Source: Phallusia mammillata
Lineage: Eukaryota > Chordata > Ascidiacea > Phlebobranchia > Ascidiidae
Length of the DNA: 64,000 nt
Assembly: GCA_003260075.1 (NCBI GenBank)
Contig: QLIY01000663.1
Location: forward strand, 28,717-92,716
Direction: 5' to 3'
The notes beneath the pieces were generated by a model, which was not told the DNA's origin, made no database searches, and saw only the letters and a program-made list of their open reading frames with translations. Position numbers and translations under genes: made by a program. Positions 37,529-50,752 of this stretch are shown in pieces (within the stretch, counting starts at the first letter, position 1; every line of letters begins with the position of its first letter).

Positions 37529-38353
37529 AGATTAGCTTGCTGTACATTGTGTTGTTTTTTGTTTCGATCAACAATATGTTCTGCGATGCCTTTGTACAAA
37601 TACACCTGTCACATTTAATTGAAAAGTCATCGCATAGCAAAGTGGCATTTTTTTGCAGATTTCGTGTGTTGAAAGGACGACGTTTCGAGTGACTATATTT
37701 TAACATGCATAATGGATCACAGATTACCTTTCAGGCCAGCATTGCCGTAATGTGTTGATAATAAAAAACGCACCTGTGGGAAAAAGGTACAATCTCTTTT
37801 AGCCGTCTATATCATTAACAGCATGTGACAAGATGTTTGTATTACAGATGTGGCGTGTTGTAAGCAGGATGTCTGAACGAATTGGGTTGTGCTGAATATG
37901 TCCCTGCTAACCACGCCCAAATTAATTTAACATGTGTGTGGTTAAAAATCGAAATCAATTGACAAAGAAAAGTTGGTTTGGTATAAGCGGAAAGCATACA
38001 ATGATAAACACATAAAGTATAAATCGTTTACTGCGGTCAATTTAAGTCATTTACAATCGCTTAAAAGTAAAATTATTGATTTACATCCAGTTTACTGGCA
38101 AGGCTGGTTAAAACAACAGCGGAATGTAGCTTTTTGGCTTATAACTCCTCTGTAAAATTACTGACTTTAAGACGGCATAACCCTATTGGATTTGAAGCTT
38201 ATATTCTTGCTAATTAGTTGAGTGACCTAATTTTGAGTGATGTTATCAACCGGGCCAGAATGTTAGCGGGAAACGCAGTACTATTTCGTGTTTTCTTTTG
38301 TTTGAAGGTAAAACAAGGTTCATAATTTTTCCGAAACAAGGTATTTTCTGATC
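37529..38353. promoter_or_regulatory. Intergenic region and upstream flank of gene 2
   Basis: From about 37785 onward the sequence is homologous to 55205-55700, the flank of gene 4 (shared words such as GCATGTGACAAGATGTTTG and TGCTAACCACGCCCAA, and AACAAGGTATTTTCTGATCATG at the start codon). This is therefore the conserved upstream region of the type B leader genes. I see no certain TATA box. Confidence 0.55.
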
Positions 38354-41300
38354 ATGTATCGTTCATCCTGCTTGAATGTGTACGCGGCGATTGTGTTTAT
38401 CTGGACGGTTTTCTTCGATGGGATCTCCACCGAATACAATCCTGCAAGTAAGACTAAAACTATAATTGCTACTATAAGTTCAGCAATTAGAGGCAACTTG
38501 ACTCGAGCAATTTGAAATATGGGTATATTTTTTTTTCGTCAAAGCAATTTGGCGCTAGGACTTATATTAAAACTATGAATGACCGTTTAAAATCACAGTA
38601 TTAAAGAATTCCACAAACAAAATTTAAAAAATATTGGAAAAAAGTTGCATTCGACTTTTAGCCCAAGCTGCAATAACAAAAACCTATAAGCGAAAAAACG
38701 TGGTAAACGTTAACCTTCGAAACACGATTTAGGGGCGATTATATATGTCTTTTATTGTGTAGTTACGTGCAAGACTCGGTTTGCCGACTTGAAGCATTCG
38801 ATCACGAGCGTGATTTGTCCTGCCAACTGCTGGGAGGAAAATCCATTGTTGTGTGGAAATGGGGTCTACACAAGCGGCCCGATATGTCTTGCAGCAATGC
38901 ACGATCAACGGATTGACAGTGAGTTGAACAATATGTGCAAACAAAGTAAATGAACGCAAACGTCTTGTTTTATTTGATTATATCGATGGTGAAGTATCTG
39001 ACTTTCAAACTCACCCGACGACCATTAGTTAAACTTGTGTATTTTAGATGATGGTGGAGTTGTGACGATTTATCGCAGCCCAACAGGAAAAAATGGGTCT
39101 CGATACGGCAAAAAGAGCCAAGGTGTGAAAAGTCAAACATGTGCAAAGGGACAATACGGCTACACGTTTTCAAGTAAGCGCTTTTTCTTAAAGTCATATA
39201 AATAGATTTGAAGCCGAGATTTAGTCGGTTCAAAAACTTTGTTCCCCTGGTTAGTTCATTGGGGTTTGATTTCTCTTGTGTCGTTTCAACGATATCTGAC
39301 ATCGTATTTGTGTAGTTGTGTAGACGAGAGTTTTGTTAAAACAAAGTTTCTTATCTTGAACTGATTTACCCCCACCTCTCCCGTTGTATAGAGCATGGCC
39401 GAAGGCGTATACGATCACATTAGATGAAAATAGGTGAACGTGGAAATATTAGTCGCTTGAGAAAAAATTTCTTTCCTTTTGCTAGACAGCCAGTTTGTTT
39501 AGCTTTATGAAGCATCAGATCTGTAATCTGTAGTACAAGCCAATTCTGGCTGATAAGTTCCGTTCAAAATTGTTCACAGATGAAAATTTCTGTCCCAAGT
39601 CTTTGTGTCCTCCCCCTCTGAAATAAACGGCCTGTCGCCAAAATTCGTTTTGTTAGCTTCAACGCGACACACTGTTTTATATTTGTCTCGAATTGAACGA
39701 CTCACCTAACTGGTTTGGCCTTCAAAAATCAGTGTGACATGTAAAATATATTTCAATTTGTGGTTTGTGGCCCGGAATTGATACAAAATCATAAGTTTTG
39801 CCCCTGCTAGTAAATCCTGTGTCCGAGTTGTTTGTAGATACCGTTTGTGTGGTGTTTTTCTCATTGCATAAATGATTGACGGTTTCACAAACAAATCAAC
39901 CGATCATTGTTATTGTTTTCTGCAGTGACATGCAAAACAACTGGCGACTGCGAATTACCGATTACTCATGTCTACTGTCCGGCGGAATGCAAGGGTGCTT
40001 CCTACACCTACAGGAGTGGAAAATATTTCACCAACAGCTCTGTCTGCGCTGCTGCGAAAAAGCGAGGAACGATTTCAGGTTTGTGGACAGTCAAAAGGTT
40101 GATACATTACTGTAAACACATCAATACGTTGTTATCCAAACAGAGAACCCGTGTGTCTTCAAGCGTGCTTCCGTCGCGCAGACGTGTTTATCAGCAATGC
40201 TACCTGGTACAACAACGGAACATGCATTCAATTAAAATATCGTTTCCAAATTAGAATAAATTGTAAACTACAGAAAACGTTCTATCTTGGACCATGTATG
40301 ACGTTGTTATTTCGATTCTAAATTTACTTTGGAAACATGTGGTTTTTTGACGATCCCAATTTTTTTGTTGTAGATTGCTTAAACATGTTGTTGTACCAAA
40401 ATTAGGCACCGTTTACAAAAGAGTTTGTTTTTTACAGACGCTGGTGGCAAGGTTGTCATCTACGCGATGAAGGCAAAGGCGTACAACGGCACAAATACAA
40501 CAAACAACGATTGGTTTTCGTTCGATGGTAAATTTAGGATTATTGTGGATGGTTATTAGCGTAGAATTTAATATAAGGCTCTGTCCTACACAATGTTTCT
40601 TTCCAACTTACTGGTAATGGTATGGCTGCTAATAGGATAGGCTTAATTACTGTTTAAAAAAAATAATTACGTAATAACTCGTAAACCGTTTAAAATAACC
40701 GACTCTGCTTTGATCAATTGTTCTCGTCAAGTTTCTGGAAGTGGTAAAGTTCAAATTTACACAATAATTTTTTTAATAACAATTTACCTTTGTCAACTTG
40801 ACCTGAATTTGAATTTTTTAATACCGAAAGTATTCAGTGAGAATGCAAGTAGCCCAGCATCCTGCGTAACGATTTTACTGTTTTAGATTTCGATGTGTGC
40901 TCCTACGTTCCCCCCCCCCTAACGGCACATGCGTCGACTTGCTCGCTGATTATGGCTGCTTGTGTCCTGAAAAGCACACTGGAAGGAACTGTGAGACCAG
41001 TAAGTACATTTTATGCAGTATACCTCGTACGCAATTCTTGATTCATACAAAGTATTAACGCAATGAATTGAACAAATGAAAAATTTACTGCGCAATGCAT
41101 TGGTTTGTTATATTTTATTCTTTTCGGCAGAATTGCCTTGTTCCCCGGGAAGTCAAGAATCTGCACTTGCCGAAAAACTGGAGAGTCTCTGTTCACAAGG
41201 ATGGACTGTGAGTTATCAACATTCCACTTTACATTTCATTACACTAACGATTGTATTTTAGACGATTCAAACGCGCTTTGATGGAAGGGTTAACTTTAAA

Positions 41301-43306
41301 AGACCCTGGGAAGATTACAAGACTGGATTCGGAAATCCGTCTGGGGAATTTTGGCTAGGTTGGTTTTCACATACACAAGATTTTCAAGTTTTTAAATTAG
41401 AAAAATCTCGTTTATCACATGCTTCTGCATACATAGGTTTGGATAAAATCCACGCAATGACCCAATTAAAATCCTGCCGAGTTCGATTCGATTTGACAAA
41501 CATCGGCGAAGAAGAGACATTTGCCGAATACAGGTGAACAAATATAACTAACCCCATAAAGCTTCTCTTCTCTAAGGAATGTTTGTACATATAGTTAACG
41601 CAGTTACCTAAGGTAAGTTAAATCGTGGATAAAATAGTTGCAATATCACAATTTCGGACTATTTGTGACCAAAAGTTCGAAACGTGTTGGCCAATTATTT
41701 AATGGGAGAATAGAAAGTTTAATTATTTGCAGTGTCAAAATTTGTAAAAAAGAATATCAGAAGTGTTACCGAATTTATGTAAAAGCATCGTGCCAATAAA
41801 TGATAAGCTGCAGATAATGCACATTGTTTCGACCTATAAGGTCTCAGGTCTCTCTATAGACTATAGTGTAGCCATTCAACGGCACTCCAGTTTGCTGAGA
41901 GTAACAGGGCAAAAACCCATGCCTCACCTAGTCTGTGCGATGCCACAACTGGGCATACACCCCAGAGAAAACTGGCTCACAATGGCCAAGCAACTGCTTG
42001 AGAACCAAAGTGAAGTCGGCTCAGTGTCACAGTATCAATGTAAAAGCATCGAGCCATTAAGTGATAAGCTACAGACAGTGCCCAGTGGTGGCATCGCAGT
42101 GACTATAGGTGAGGCATGGGTTTTTACCCCGTTACTCCCAGCAAACTGGGGTGCCGTTGAATGGCTACACTAGCCAATGCGGCCGTTCTCTAGTCACCAG
42201 CGGCACTGATGATACCTTGTAGGTCGAAACAGTGTGCACTGTCTGTTAGCGACTTGTTTTAGTCTGATAAGCCCTACCAATCTGATCTATTCCCCGAGAC
42301 TGTCTCCCCCATTCAGTAAACGGTCCAGAACCCAACAATAACGGTTCACCGCGAAAGCCGGATATACCTAACACTGCTTTTGCTAAAAGGGCGTCTCACA
42401 GTTTATTATATTATTAGTTATGTCACGTACAACGTCACACCAACGTAAACAAATCAGGTCTCTTTACCTGAAAACTACCGCGGCATGTAAAAACAACGTC
42501 AAGAAAACGACCGTACACTAGACGCCCACAAGAAGACTGGCCGTCCATTAACATCACCGTTGATTAATCACCGGCTTACACATTTTTACAAGGTTGCCCG
42601 GTACATCCGGGAGCGACAATCGTGCGTGGAAAAAACATGCAACTTTAACAAATAAAAATAAACCAAATGAAAACAGCTTTAGGTGGAAATAAGGGATTAG
42701 GTCAAAAATAAGAAAAGATGACTTCAAAAATATAACATGTAAGAAATACATTTAAAGGTGAACATAAGTGAAAAGTCATTTGCATAAGTGAAATATATAA
42801 AACGCAAGTGCGACATTTACACCAAATAGCATAAACAGATAAAAAAAACGTGTCATAAGTTACAAACAAATCAACAAGAAAATTTACAGCGGCTGACATG
42901 TGAAACATTTTCGCCACAGACGTTTTGAAGGCCTTACCACTCCAGAGTTTAACTTTTTTGCAGGTTTTTCGAAATCGGTTCGGAAAGCGAAAACTACAGA
43001 ATGATCATATCCGGCTATATGACGTCATCAACTCGTCCTGATTTGATGGATTATCATAACGGGATGCAGTTCTCCACGTATGACAGGGACAACGACCTTT
43101 ATTCGTAAGAATACTGATGTTTGCATTAAATTTCAGCTGAGTTATTTTTTGTTATTTCCAGTAGCAGTTGTGCGCTTGGTGGTGTTGGTGGTGGTGCTGG
43201 ATGGTGGTACAGCGACTGCATTCGTGCGAACCTGAATCGGATTCCCCAGGCCTATTGGAACCCATCAAAGTTTGACGTTGCTGCAATAAGCATAAAGTGC
43301 GATTAA
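38354..43306 (+). CDS. Array gene 2: LCCL-LCCL-EGF-fibrinogen-related protein, one exon damaged by assembly filler
   Basis: Exons are 38354-38447, 38763-38918, 39048-39173, 39926-40078, 40438-40527, 40887-40999, 41131-41207, 41262-41358, 41437-41533, 42964-43104 and 43162-43306 (TAA). Leader type B starts [17 protein letters not shown]. Domain order matches gene 1. The second half of its first LCCL (exon three: [15 protein letters not shown]) differs clearly from genes 1, 3 and 4. In the EGF exon a C10 run (40910-40919) replaces about 16 bases that code VNPCAN in gene 3, so the frame breaks there only through the filler. With a normal 117-base EGF exon the protein would be about 430 residues. 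The FReD keeps DRDND and GAGWWYSDC and ends ISIKCD. Confidence 0.85.
40910..40919. other. C10 filler inside the EGF exon of gene 2
   Basis: Genes 3 and 4 have continuous coding sequence at this point, while gene 2 has ten C and is four bases shorter overall. This is direct evidence that the runs stand for missing sequence. Confidence 0.88.
41780..42260. repeat. Dispersed hairpin-containing repeat in intron 9 of gene 2
   Basis: AAGCTGCAGATAATGCACATTGTTTCGACCTATAAGG at the left and TAGGTCGAAACAGTGTGCACTGTCTG at the right are inverse. Related copies occur in gene 4 (57506-57770, 58472-58870) and a fragment at 52083-52130. The 136-codon open frame across it is not a gene. Confidence 0.65.
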
Positions 43307-45724
43307 CACGGTTTAAATGTTTGACATCAGCCTGATTTTGTTACTCTTGTTAGCTTTTAACGGAACGTTTATTTGTTCTTAACGTATCGGACAAAAACAG
43401 TTAAAACCTAAACTGAACAACGAACTATCATTACGCTAAAATGATTAGCGAAAAACACAAGTTAAAAGGTCTTCTCAGATGCAAATGCCATTTCTCAATT
43501 CTATGTGTAAACGCGTAATATTTTTGTGTCTGTTGATCCTAAAGCACTAATAGACAAAAGTCACAAGATCGTGCTTAAAAAAAAACTTTATTACGCTGTT
43601 GCTCCCAAACGAGCGAGTATTTATTGTGTTTATGTATGATATGTGAATTTCTGTTTTATTTTGCAGTTAAGACTTACACACTATTTTCAAATCGAACATC
43701 TCATTGCGAATTGTTTATTAAATCATAATCAATTTATATATATCAGAATATTTAAATTATCATTTCGTAATGTTCCAGCCTGACTTTTTTAAGAAAGGTC
43801 CATTACGCTGTTGATGCCTTTTTACAAAATACGAACTTGTAAATATGTTTTAAATGTTCTTGAGCTTAAAACAAAATGCACATTGCTGCATCTTCAATTA
43901 TCAAGTGGATCCTGCGCTTTATCTTCGCAGTGTGATCCAGATTTGCAAATAAGTCCACATTTTAAGCGCAAATGTAGAATAATAAAAATTCAGGCCCTTA
44001 TCCGGCTGGTTTATCAACAAACGTAAGCCTAAACCTGTTCTGTCCCTTTACAACTCTGGTGTAAACTATCATTTTAATAAAAACCGGTGTGGATTTTGTC
44101 GATTGCTTTTCTTAAAATGTCAGCTTTGCAACTTTTGCTGTGTCACTGCCAATATATCAACTCATGGATGAAAGTCTTTCATGTAAAGAACATAAAACTT
44201 TTTTATTGTGTCATTTTATCGTTGTGCATGTGGTGATGTACTTACCGTTCACAAATATTGCTCTTTTCTTTTAAAACACGGTGATTGCAATTTCTCCGTT
44301 TACAAGCTGTTAAAATTGGGTTTTATCACAAGTCGACAACTAACATAATTACCACAAGGAAAATAAAGGGATGGAATCAGCTCGACAAATGATAGTTTCA
44401 CGGTAATATATACGTAACCGCAAAACTCAATTGACAGAAACGTACATTCGATTTGCTCATTTTGCAGTCCATTCCAGGTCATCATTTATGAATACGATGT
44501 GGGGAATCTGACCCAATCCAAAAATACAACAATGTAGTGTGCCTTGTTTTCATTATGAACGTGCAGATACAGTTCCAAAACGCTCCTTAAACAAAGGGTT
44601 GAAATAAGGCCGGTTCATGGAACTAAAGTCTCAATTAAAAAAGAACATCTGTAGTGTTTGTTGAGTGAAGTCGTGCTTGGTTAAGACGTAAGTAAACTTG
44701 TGTTCGGATCAGAATTGCAAAATTCGAACCCAACTCGAAAGTACAAGTCTGGACACGGTCCGAGCCCAAATCGTTTTTTTAAAAGCACTGATTAGCCCCG
44801 AAAGTTTAATTGACAGGCATATATTCAAGCCTACAAAAAGTACGTTCGAACATAATATATTAAAGAAGACATATTGGAAAATAATATACAGTGGCCTAAA
44901 AACGCATTTCAGGTCGGTTTGGTACTAGCTCCAGCAACTATAGCTAACTAGGGGGATATTTATGTATATTAGCTTGACCCATTGGCTAAGTGCATTTAAC
45001 TGTTTTCTGTATAGAAAATAAGGTAAATTGATTCATGGAGATTGATTAGGTTAGGTTGGGTTATTGTGTTTCTTAAACACAGAAGAATATGAAGCGTGAA
45101 ACATGATGTTAACGGTATAGGAATGGTAGAAAGCATGAGATTTCAAATTGTGAAAATACGCACTAAAAGATAAGTCTAGAACTGAAAATGTGACGATGGC
45201 GAAATGCAATTTTCTTGCTATCATGTGACAAATTCATTAAGTCGATATTACGCGAGTATGCATTTTGCAAATATCAGAACTCTATTCTGGAATTTTACTC
45301 AACCTAAATTAAACCTAAAGAATTATCGTTGCGCTCCGTGGGATAACAAAGTCAGTGGCCCAGTCACACAAACCAATCTAATATATTTGTACTGTTTCAA
45401 TAGAACGATTACTGCATGTGAACGAATTTGTTGCAATTCAGTTAAGCTCACTGTACTATAGTACTATGGTGTACGACTGGACAAATCAATCAAATTTGGC
45501 GTGCAACCCAACAAGTAACATCAAGTAGTCTATCACACAAACTAGAACATTGATATTACGGATGACAATGTAGGGTAAAAAGCTTTCAAAAACTTTAAGG
45601 ACGCCCAAATAAGTAATATCGTGCCACCGCCAAGTAATTTTTGGAGTAAAACTTTTTACCACTTGAATACCGAACCACGTATTACTTCATTCCACGTTTT
45701 AGGAAAACTTAAGTTACCATAGAA

Positions 45725-46142
45725 CAGGGGTCACCAACTCTATGCCCGCGGGCACTCTGTCGCCCGTTGGCCCCTTTTAAGTCGCCCGTTGGACTAGTTC
45801 TTAACTAGCAAGGTGCATTTGTGGTTTGCTAAAACATGCTGCGTCTTATGTTGAACTTCTAACCACAGCCAATTACTACAAAGTTGGGCGACCATCATGT
45901 CAATTGACTTTTATTAGTAAATGAGAAAATGTTGTATCGTAGGGATCACATAAAACCCTGGTTTTGTGAGCAGGCCAATGATTATACGCGCTACAAATCT
46001 TCAAATATAGGCACTTGTTTACAAATACTTGCTAGCTTTTGTATATGCTTTATAATATTTTAAATATGTTTTCAACTGGTAGCCCTCGAGCTCTTTGATG
46101 ATATTAAAGTAGCCCTCGGCATAAAATGGTTGGTGACCCCTG
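45725..46142. mobile_element. Non-autonomous hAT element (418 bp) with perfect 8-bp target duplication
   Basis: The ends are CAGGGGTCACCAAC and GTTGGTGACCCCTG, a perfect inverse. CCATAGAA lies on both sides (45717-45724 and 46143-46150). It contains no coding sequence. Confidence 0.92.
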
Positions 46143-46378
46143 CCATAGAAGCTTCAAAAGAATTGAAAAAATTCAAGTGAATGCAAGGATAGAAACAACA
46201 ATTTTGGCAAACTCTTGTTTATTGATATTAAAGGTAAATAATTAGTAAACTTACCATGCTAAAATGATTTGAGACTCGTTGTAGAACTTTGGGAAAATGA
46301 AACTAGATGAAAAAAGATATGAGTACTTCTCTATGAACAAGCAAATCGTTTGGCGTGCAAACAAAAATCACGTCTAGC

Positions 46379-46397
46379 CAGGGGTTGCCAACCCCTG
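46379..46397. mobile_element. 19-bp palindrome that looks like two fused hAT ends
   Basis: CAGGGGTTGCCAACCCCTG consists of a left end and a right end with nothing between. No target duplication is visible. Confidence 0.4.
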
Positions 46398-46439
46398 ATA
46401 TAGATTGTGATTTGGTGTCTATAGACGGATTTGTTGTAT

Positions 46440-47545
46440 GGGGATTTTAGGGTTAGAAATCCCGGAGAAAAATATGCGGCAATCGCAACGCACAGTCTGA
46501 GACCATGTTTTATTTTAAAACAGCTCGAAATGAACTTTTCAGCTCAACATCCTAATCCCGGGTAAAAATCCCTGGAAATCCTAAACTCAGCACTTTCTAA
46601 ATAGTTCCCAAATTAAAACCTACTTGTTTCAAGACATTCCAATCGTATTATGGATAATGACATGGGACGATGCGTACTTGCATGCTAGTGTAACAAACCA
46701 CACGACAACAAATCATCTTATCATAACAAGCACGTAAACATTGCATCGTGCAGTGAATCGTCTAATCTTCACACCGGACACATGTAACATCACGCTTTAA
46801 CTGAGCACTTCCTTTGGCTTGCAACTGTATAAACTAGCGTACCTTCTCAAGAAACGCCCCACGTTTACAAGCCACGTTGGGTCGCATAATTTATACATCG
46901 TTTGTGTGGTTTCGATAATCGCGCTTCACTTGTTTGAATTTCTAATGATGAGCAAATAGTTTAGCCGCCTTAAGAAAAGCAAATTAAACCCGAAAGCTTG
47001 TTTATAGTCAGTTATGTCGCAGCTGTTACACGTTGTCGCAATGCCTTGCGCAAACGAAAAAAAATGGTGAGAAATACTGGTTAATGCAAGGTTTTCTTCA
47101 ATTGAACAAAGACGCAACCCGATAAGTGTTATAAGTTAGGCTCCAATTCCTGGGATTTAAAATTTTTCCTGAATCCGGGATTAGTTTTACTGACACCCGG
47201 GAATTGGAATAGCATTGCGACAACGTGTGGCAGCTGCAGCATACAGCTTCAACTTGTCAAGTAACGCGGTAAACTAAATAGATAGTAAAATAACGATGTG
47301 AAAATTGCGGTACATGGCACGTTCGTTCGCGCACCCACACAAAAACAAAATTGCTAGTTTCAGTTTGGAAGGAATAATTGTATCTTCATTAAATGTACTT
47401 CAACTTGTGAAAATGTGCGGGAATCGCAACGCACAGTCCGCCACCATGTTTTATTTTTAAATGAGCTCGAAATGAACTTTTTAGATCAATATCCTAATCC
47501 CGGGGTAAAAAAAATCCCGGGAAATCCCGGGAAATACCGATCAAA
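46440..47545. repeat. CCCGGGAT-rich repeats, two related copies
   Basis: The stretches 46440-46620 and 47400-47545 share GGCAATCGCAACGCACAGTC, ACCATGTTTTATTTT and ATCCTAATCCCGGG words. The second also faces an inverse block near 47140-47210. The family resembles the element in ZIP intron 3. Confidence 0.55.
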
Positions 47546-47561
47546 GCACTTTATTAACAGT

Positions 47562-47630
47562 GGTTCTCGACCGAGGTTCCGCGGATCCCTAGGGGTCTGC
47601 AAAGCGTTTCCAGGGTTCCTAATTCGCGCA
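47562..47630. mobile_element. Left end of a hAT-like element
   Basis: CAGTGGTTCTCGACCGAGGTTCCGCGGATCC is a typical end; the right end was not found. Confidence 0.45.
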
Positions 47631-48500
47631 CAACGAGATAAATCACAAATTAAAAAAACGGTTGGACGTTTTAAATTTTTTTGGTTAAAACTTGTTTAAA
47701 ATCGTTCTTCATAGGCTTCAAACCAAGATGCATTGTAACATTTAAACCCCAGTGTGATGCAACAGACGTAAATCGTTTTTTGGATAATGACATGCGACGA
47801 AGGGTACTTGAATGCCAGTGTAACAAACACATGAGAATCTCATCTTGTCATCAAGAAAACTTACGTGATCTAGCGTTAAGTATCACATCGTGCAGTGAAT
47901 CGTCTAATTTTCACACCGGACACATGTATACAGCACGATTTAACTGCGCACTTCCGTTGGCTTGCTTCCTTTGGCGGGTCACATATTTTAGACATCGTTT
48001 GTATGGTTTCGATAATCGGGCTTTATTTGCTTGAGTTTCTAATAAGCATGGATTAGTTCAGCCGCCTCAGAAAAGCAGATTAAACCTAAAAGCTTCATTT
48101 AGTCAGTTTATATTTCAGCGTATTTTATATTAACCAATAAACACAGAATGTAGTTGATACAACAACATCACGAAGAATTTATTTGACATCAACACTTACT
48201 TTGCTGTTAGCATGAATTTGACTGTCGTTTTTGTTGAAGGGTAAACCATAAATAGTCTGTTGAAGGGTAAGAGCGTGTAAATATAAAGCCAGTTTGGGTC
48301 AATTTCGTGAAGATGTCACATGTTTCCATTAGATGTTTACAATTAACCAATGTAGAATTAGCGTTCTTAGTACTAATCTGTTTTTGTTTTAAAGTATTCC
48401 AGCCAAAAATTGAGGCTAATGTTTGCATTTGGTTTGTGTTACTCTTGACCAGACTAGATAAAAGAGATAAACAACTGTTAAGAACTTCACTTGGACGGGA

Positions 48501-50674
48501 ATGAATTCACCGAAAGCTAGTGGCTTGGTGCTGATTCTATTATTTGACATCATCACGGTTTTATTGGGACAGTCAGGTAACGCAATGATATTACCAAATG
48601 ATGACTTAACTGTATTGTTCTATATTTGCATTGTTTATAATCGGGTGTAAATTAAAGGAAAACGGTTTAACGTTCCAGTAAAATAATTGCAATTATACTG
48701 CTGGTTTGAAGTACCGCTAAGAGTTTCATCGCGAAGGTATATCACATATTTTGGCCTTTTTGTATAATTTTTATTGATTAATATAATTTCTTGGACGGAT
48801 GCATTGCGCCTAACATGACCCACACACAAAAATGTACAACGAATTTTAACTAGAAGTATTGCTTAAGTGACGTGCAAGACACAGTTTTCTGACTTGAAGC
48901 ACTCAATCACGAGCGTGATTTGCCCTGCTAACTGCTGGGAAGAAAATCCGTCGTTGTGTGGAAATGGGGTCTACACAAGCGGCCCAATATGTCTTGCAGC
49001 AATGCACGACCAACAGATTGATAGTGAGTGAAATCAAATGCCTGTTGTCGTTTTATAAGAAGCACCATGTAAAAGAACATTACTTTAGATTCCGGTGGAA
49101 TTGTTCAGGTTTTTTGCAATTCGGGCCAAGGAGCTCATTTGTACGGAAAACAAAGAAATGGCGTTCAAACCCAAACCTGCTCTGCGGGCAAATACTCTTA
49201 CACATTTTCAAGTAAGAATTTGTTAAACAGACATAGTGTTTTATTACCTTAAAATTGTGTTAGTGACTTGCAAAACAACTGGCGACAGTGAATTAGCGAT
49301 TACCCATGTATACTGTCCGGCAAAATGCACCGGTGCTTCGTACACGTACAAGAGTGGAAAATATTTCACCAACAGCTCTGTCTGCGCTGCTGCAAAAAAG
49401 CGAGGAACGATTTCAGGTTCGTGAAATGTTAAAACTGTACGAAGATGTTGGTTCGGCAAAAGTTTTTATTTTCAAGCAAAAGCGAATGCCTGCAAGCTTG
49501 ATTGCTCTTGGCTGATCTGTTTGTCGCTTCTACGACTTGATACTAAAACTGTGTGGATTTGTATTTCACTTGCGAAAAACATTTTTAGGAATATTAGGTT
49601 GTCTCATCACGATTTTTTTTAGCACAATAAAAATGTGGATCTGTAATTAGCTTGAGAAAACGTGTTTCAGTATTATGAAGGTTGTTTCATTTGTTTTTAC
49701 AGACGCTGGTGGCAAGGTTGTCATCTATGCGATGAAGGCAAAGGCGTACAACGGCACAAACACGACCAACACCGACTGGTTTTCGTTCGATGGTAAAACA
49801 TTTTGTAACGTTTTGCACTATGCTGTAGACAACGAAAATGTTAAAGACTGTAAATATGGTTTTACTGGTGACGCAAATGCTCCAAGCATTAATTAGCATT
49901 TTAGTTTACCTCACTAGCACCAACTTATAATGCAAAATTAACAAGAAAAGGACTCCCGGAACCCACTTGACCGTCGACCCTTAGGTTGCACATTTATGTT
50001 TTACTGTTTTAGATTTTGACGTTTGCTCCTACGTGAACCCGTGTGCAAATAACGGCACATGCGTCGACTTGTTCGCTGATTATGGCTGCTTGTGTCCAGA
50101 AAAGTACACTGGAAGGAACTGTGAGACCGGTAAGTCGATTTCATAAATATAAATCATAAATTTCATAAATTACCTCGTGCGCACTCGGTTCTTGGTTCTT
50201 ACGCAGTATTTCGCAATAAATTAAACAATAGGAAATTTCACTGTGCATACATTTGTTTGTGATCCTGAGATTAGTTTAAAACCAGAAAGACATTTGTATT
50301 CGGGCGCAAATGTTTTGTTGCACCTATTTAGTAATTACAAATTATTCTTTTTGACAGAATTGCATTGTGCCCCGGGAAGCCAAGAATCTCTACTTGCCGA
50401 AAAATTAAAGAGTCTCTGTTCACAAGGATGGGCTGTGAGTTATCATCACTATACTTTAAATTTCCTCTAGCTAACGGTTGTATTTTAGACGATTCAAACT
50501 CGCTTTGACGGAAGTGTTAGCTTTTTAAGAGCCTGGGAACCTTACAAAACTGGGTTTGGAAAACCGCCCGGGGAATTTTGGCTAGGTTCGTTATGGATTT
50601 TGTTGTGTTTAAATCAATTGTATTTTTATTTTTTTGAAATAAATGTTTCCAGTTACGAAAACTGCCACAATCAC

Positions 50675-50752
<78 letters not shown>

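Larger units (their letters stand above)
43307..48500. other. Intergenic region between genes 2 and 3, no gene found
   Basis: The first part (about 43310-45560) is homologous to the 3' flanks of gene 3 (51683-53640) and gene 4 (61457-63730). It shows that 3' flanking DNA was duplicated with the genes. A repeat fragment at 44700-44890 (rich in CCGAGCCC words) is related to 57340-57470. The rest holds transposon fragments listed separately. Confidence 0.6.

Noticed and set aside
41763-42173. A 136-codon open frame
   Set aside because: It lies in the dispersed hairpin repeat in intron nine of gene 2, and its translation resembles no family.
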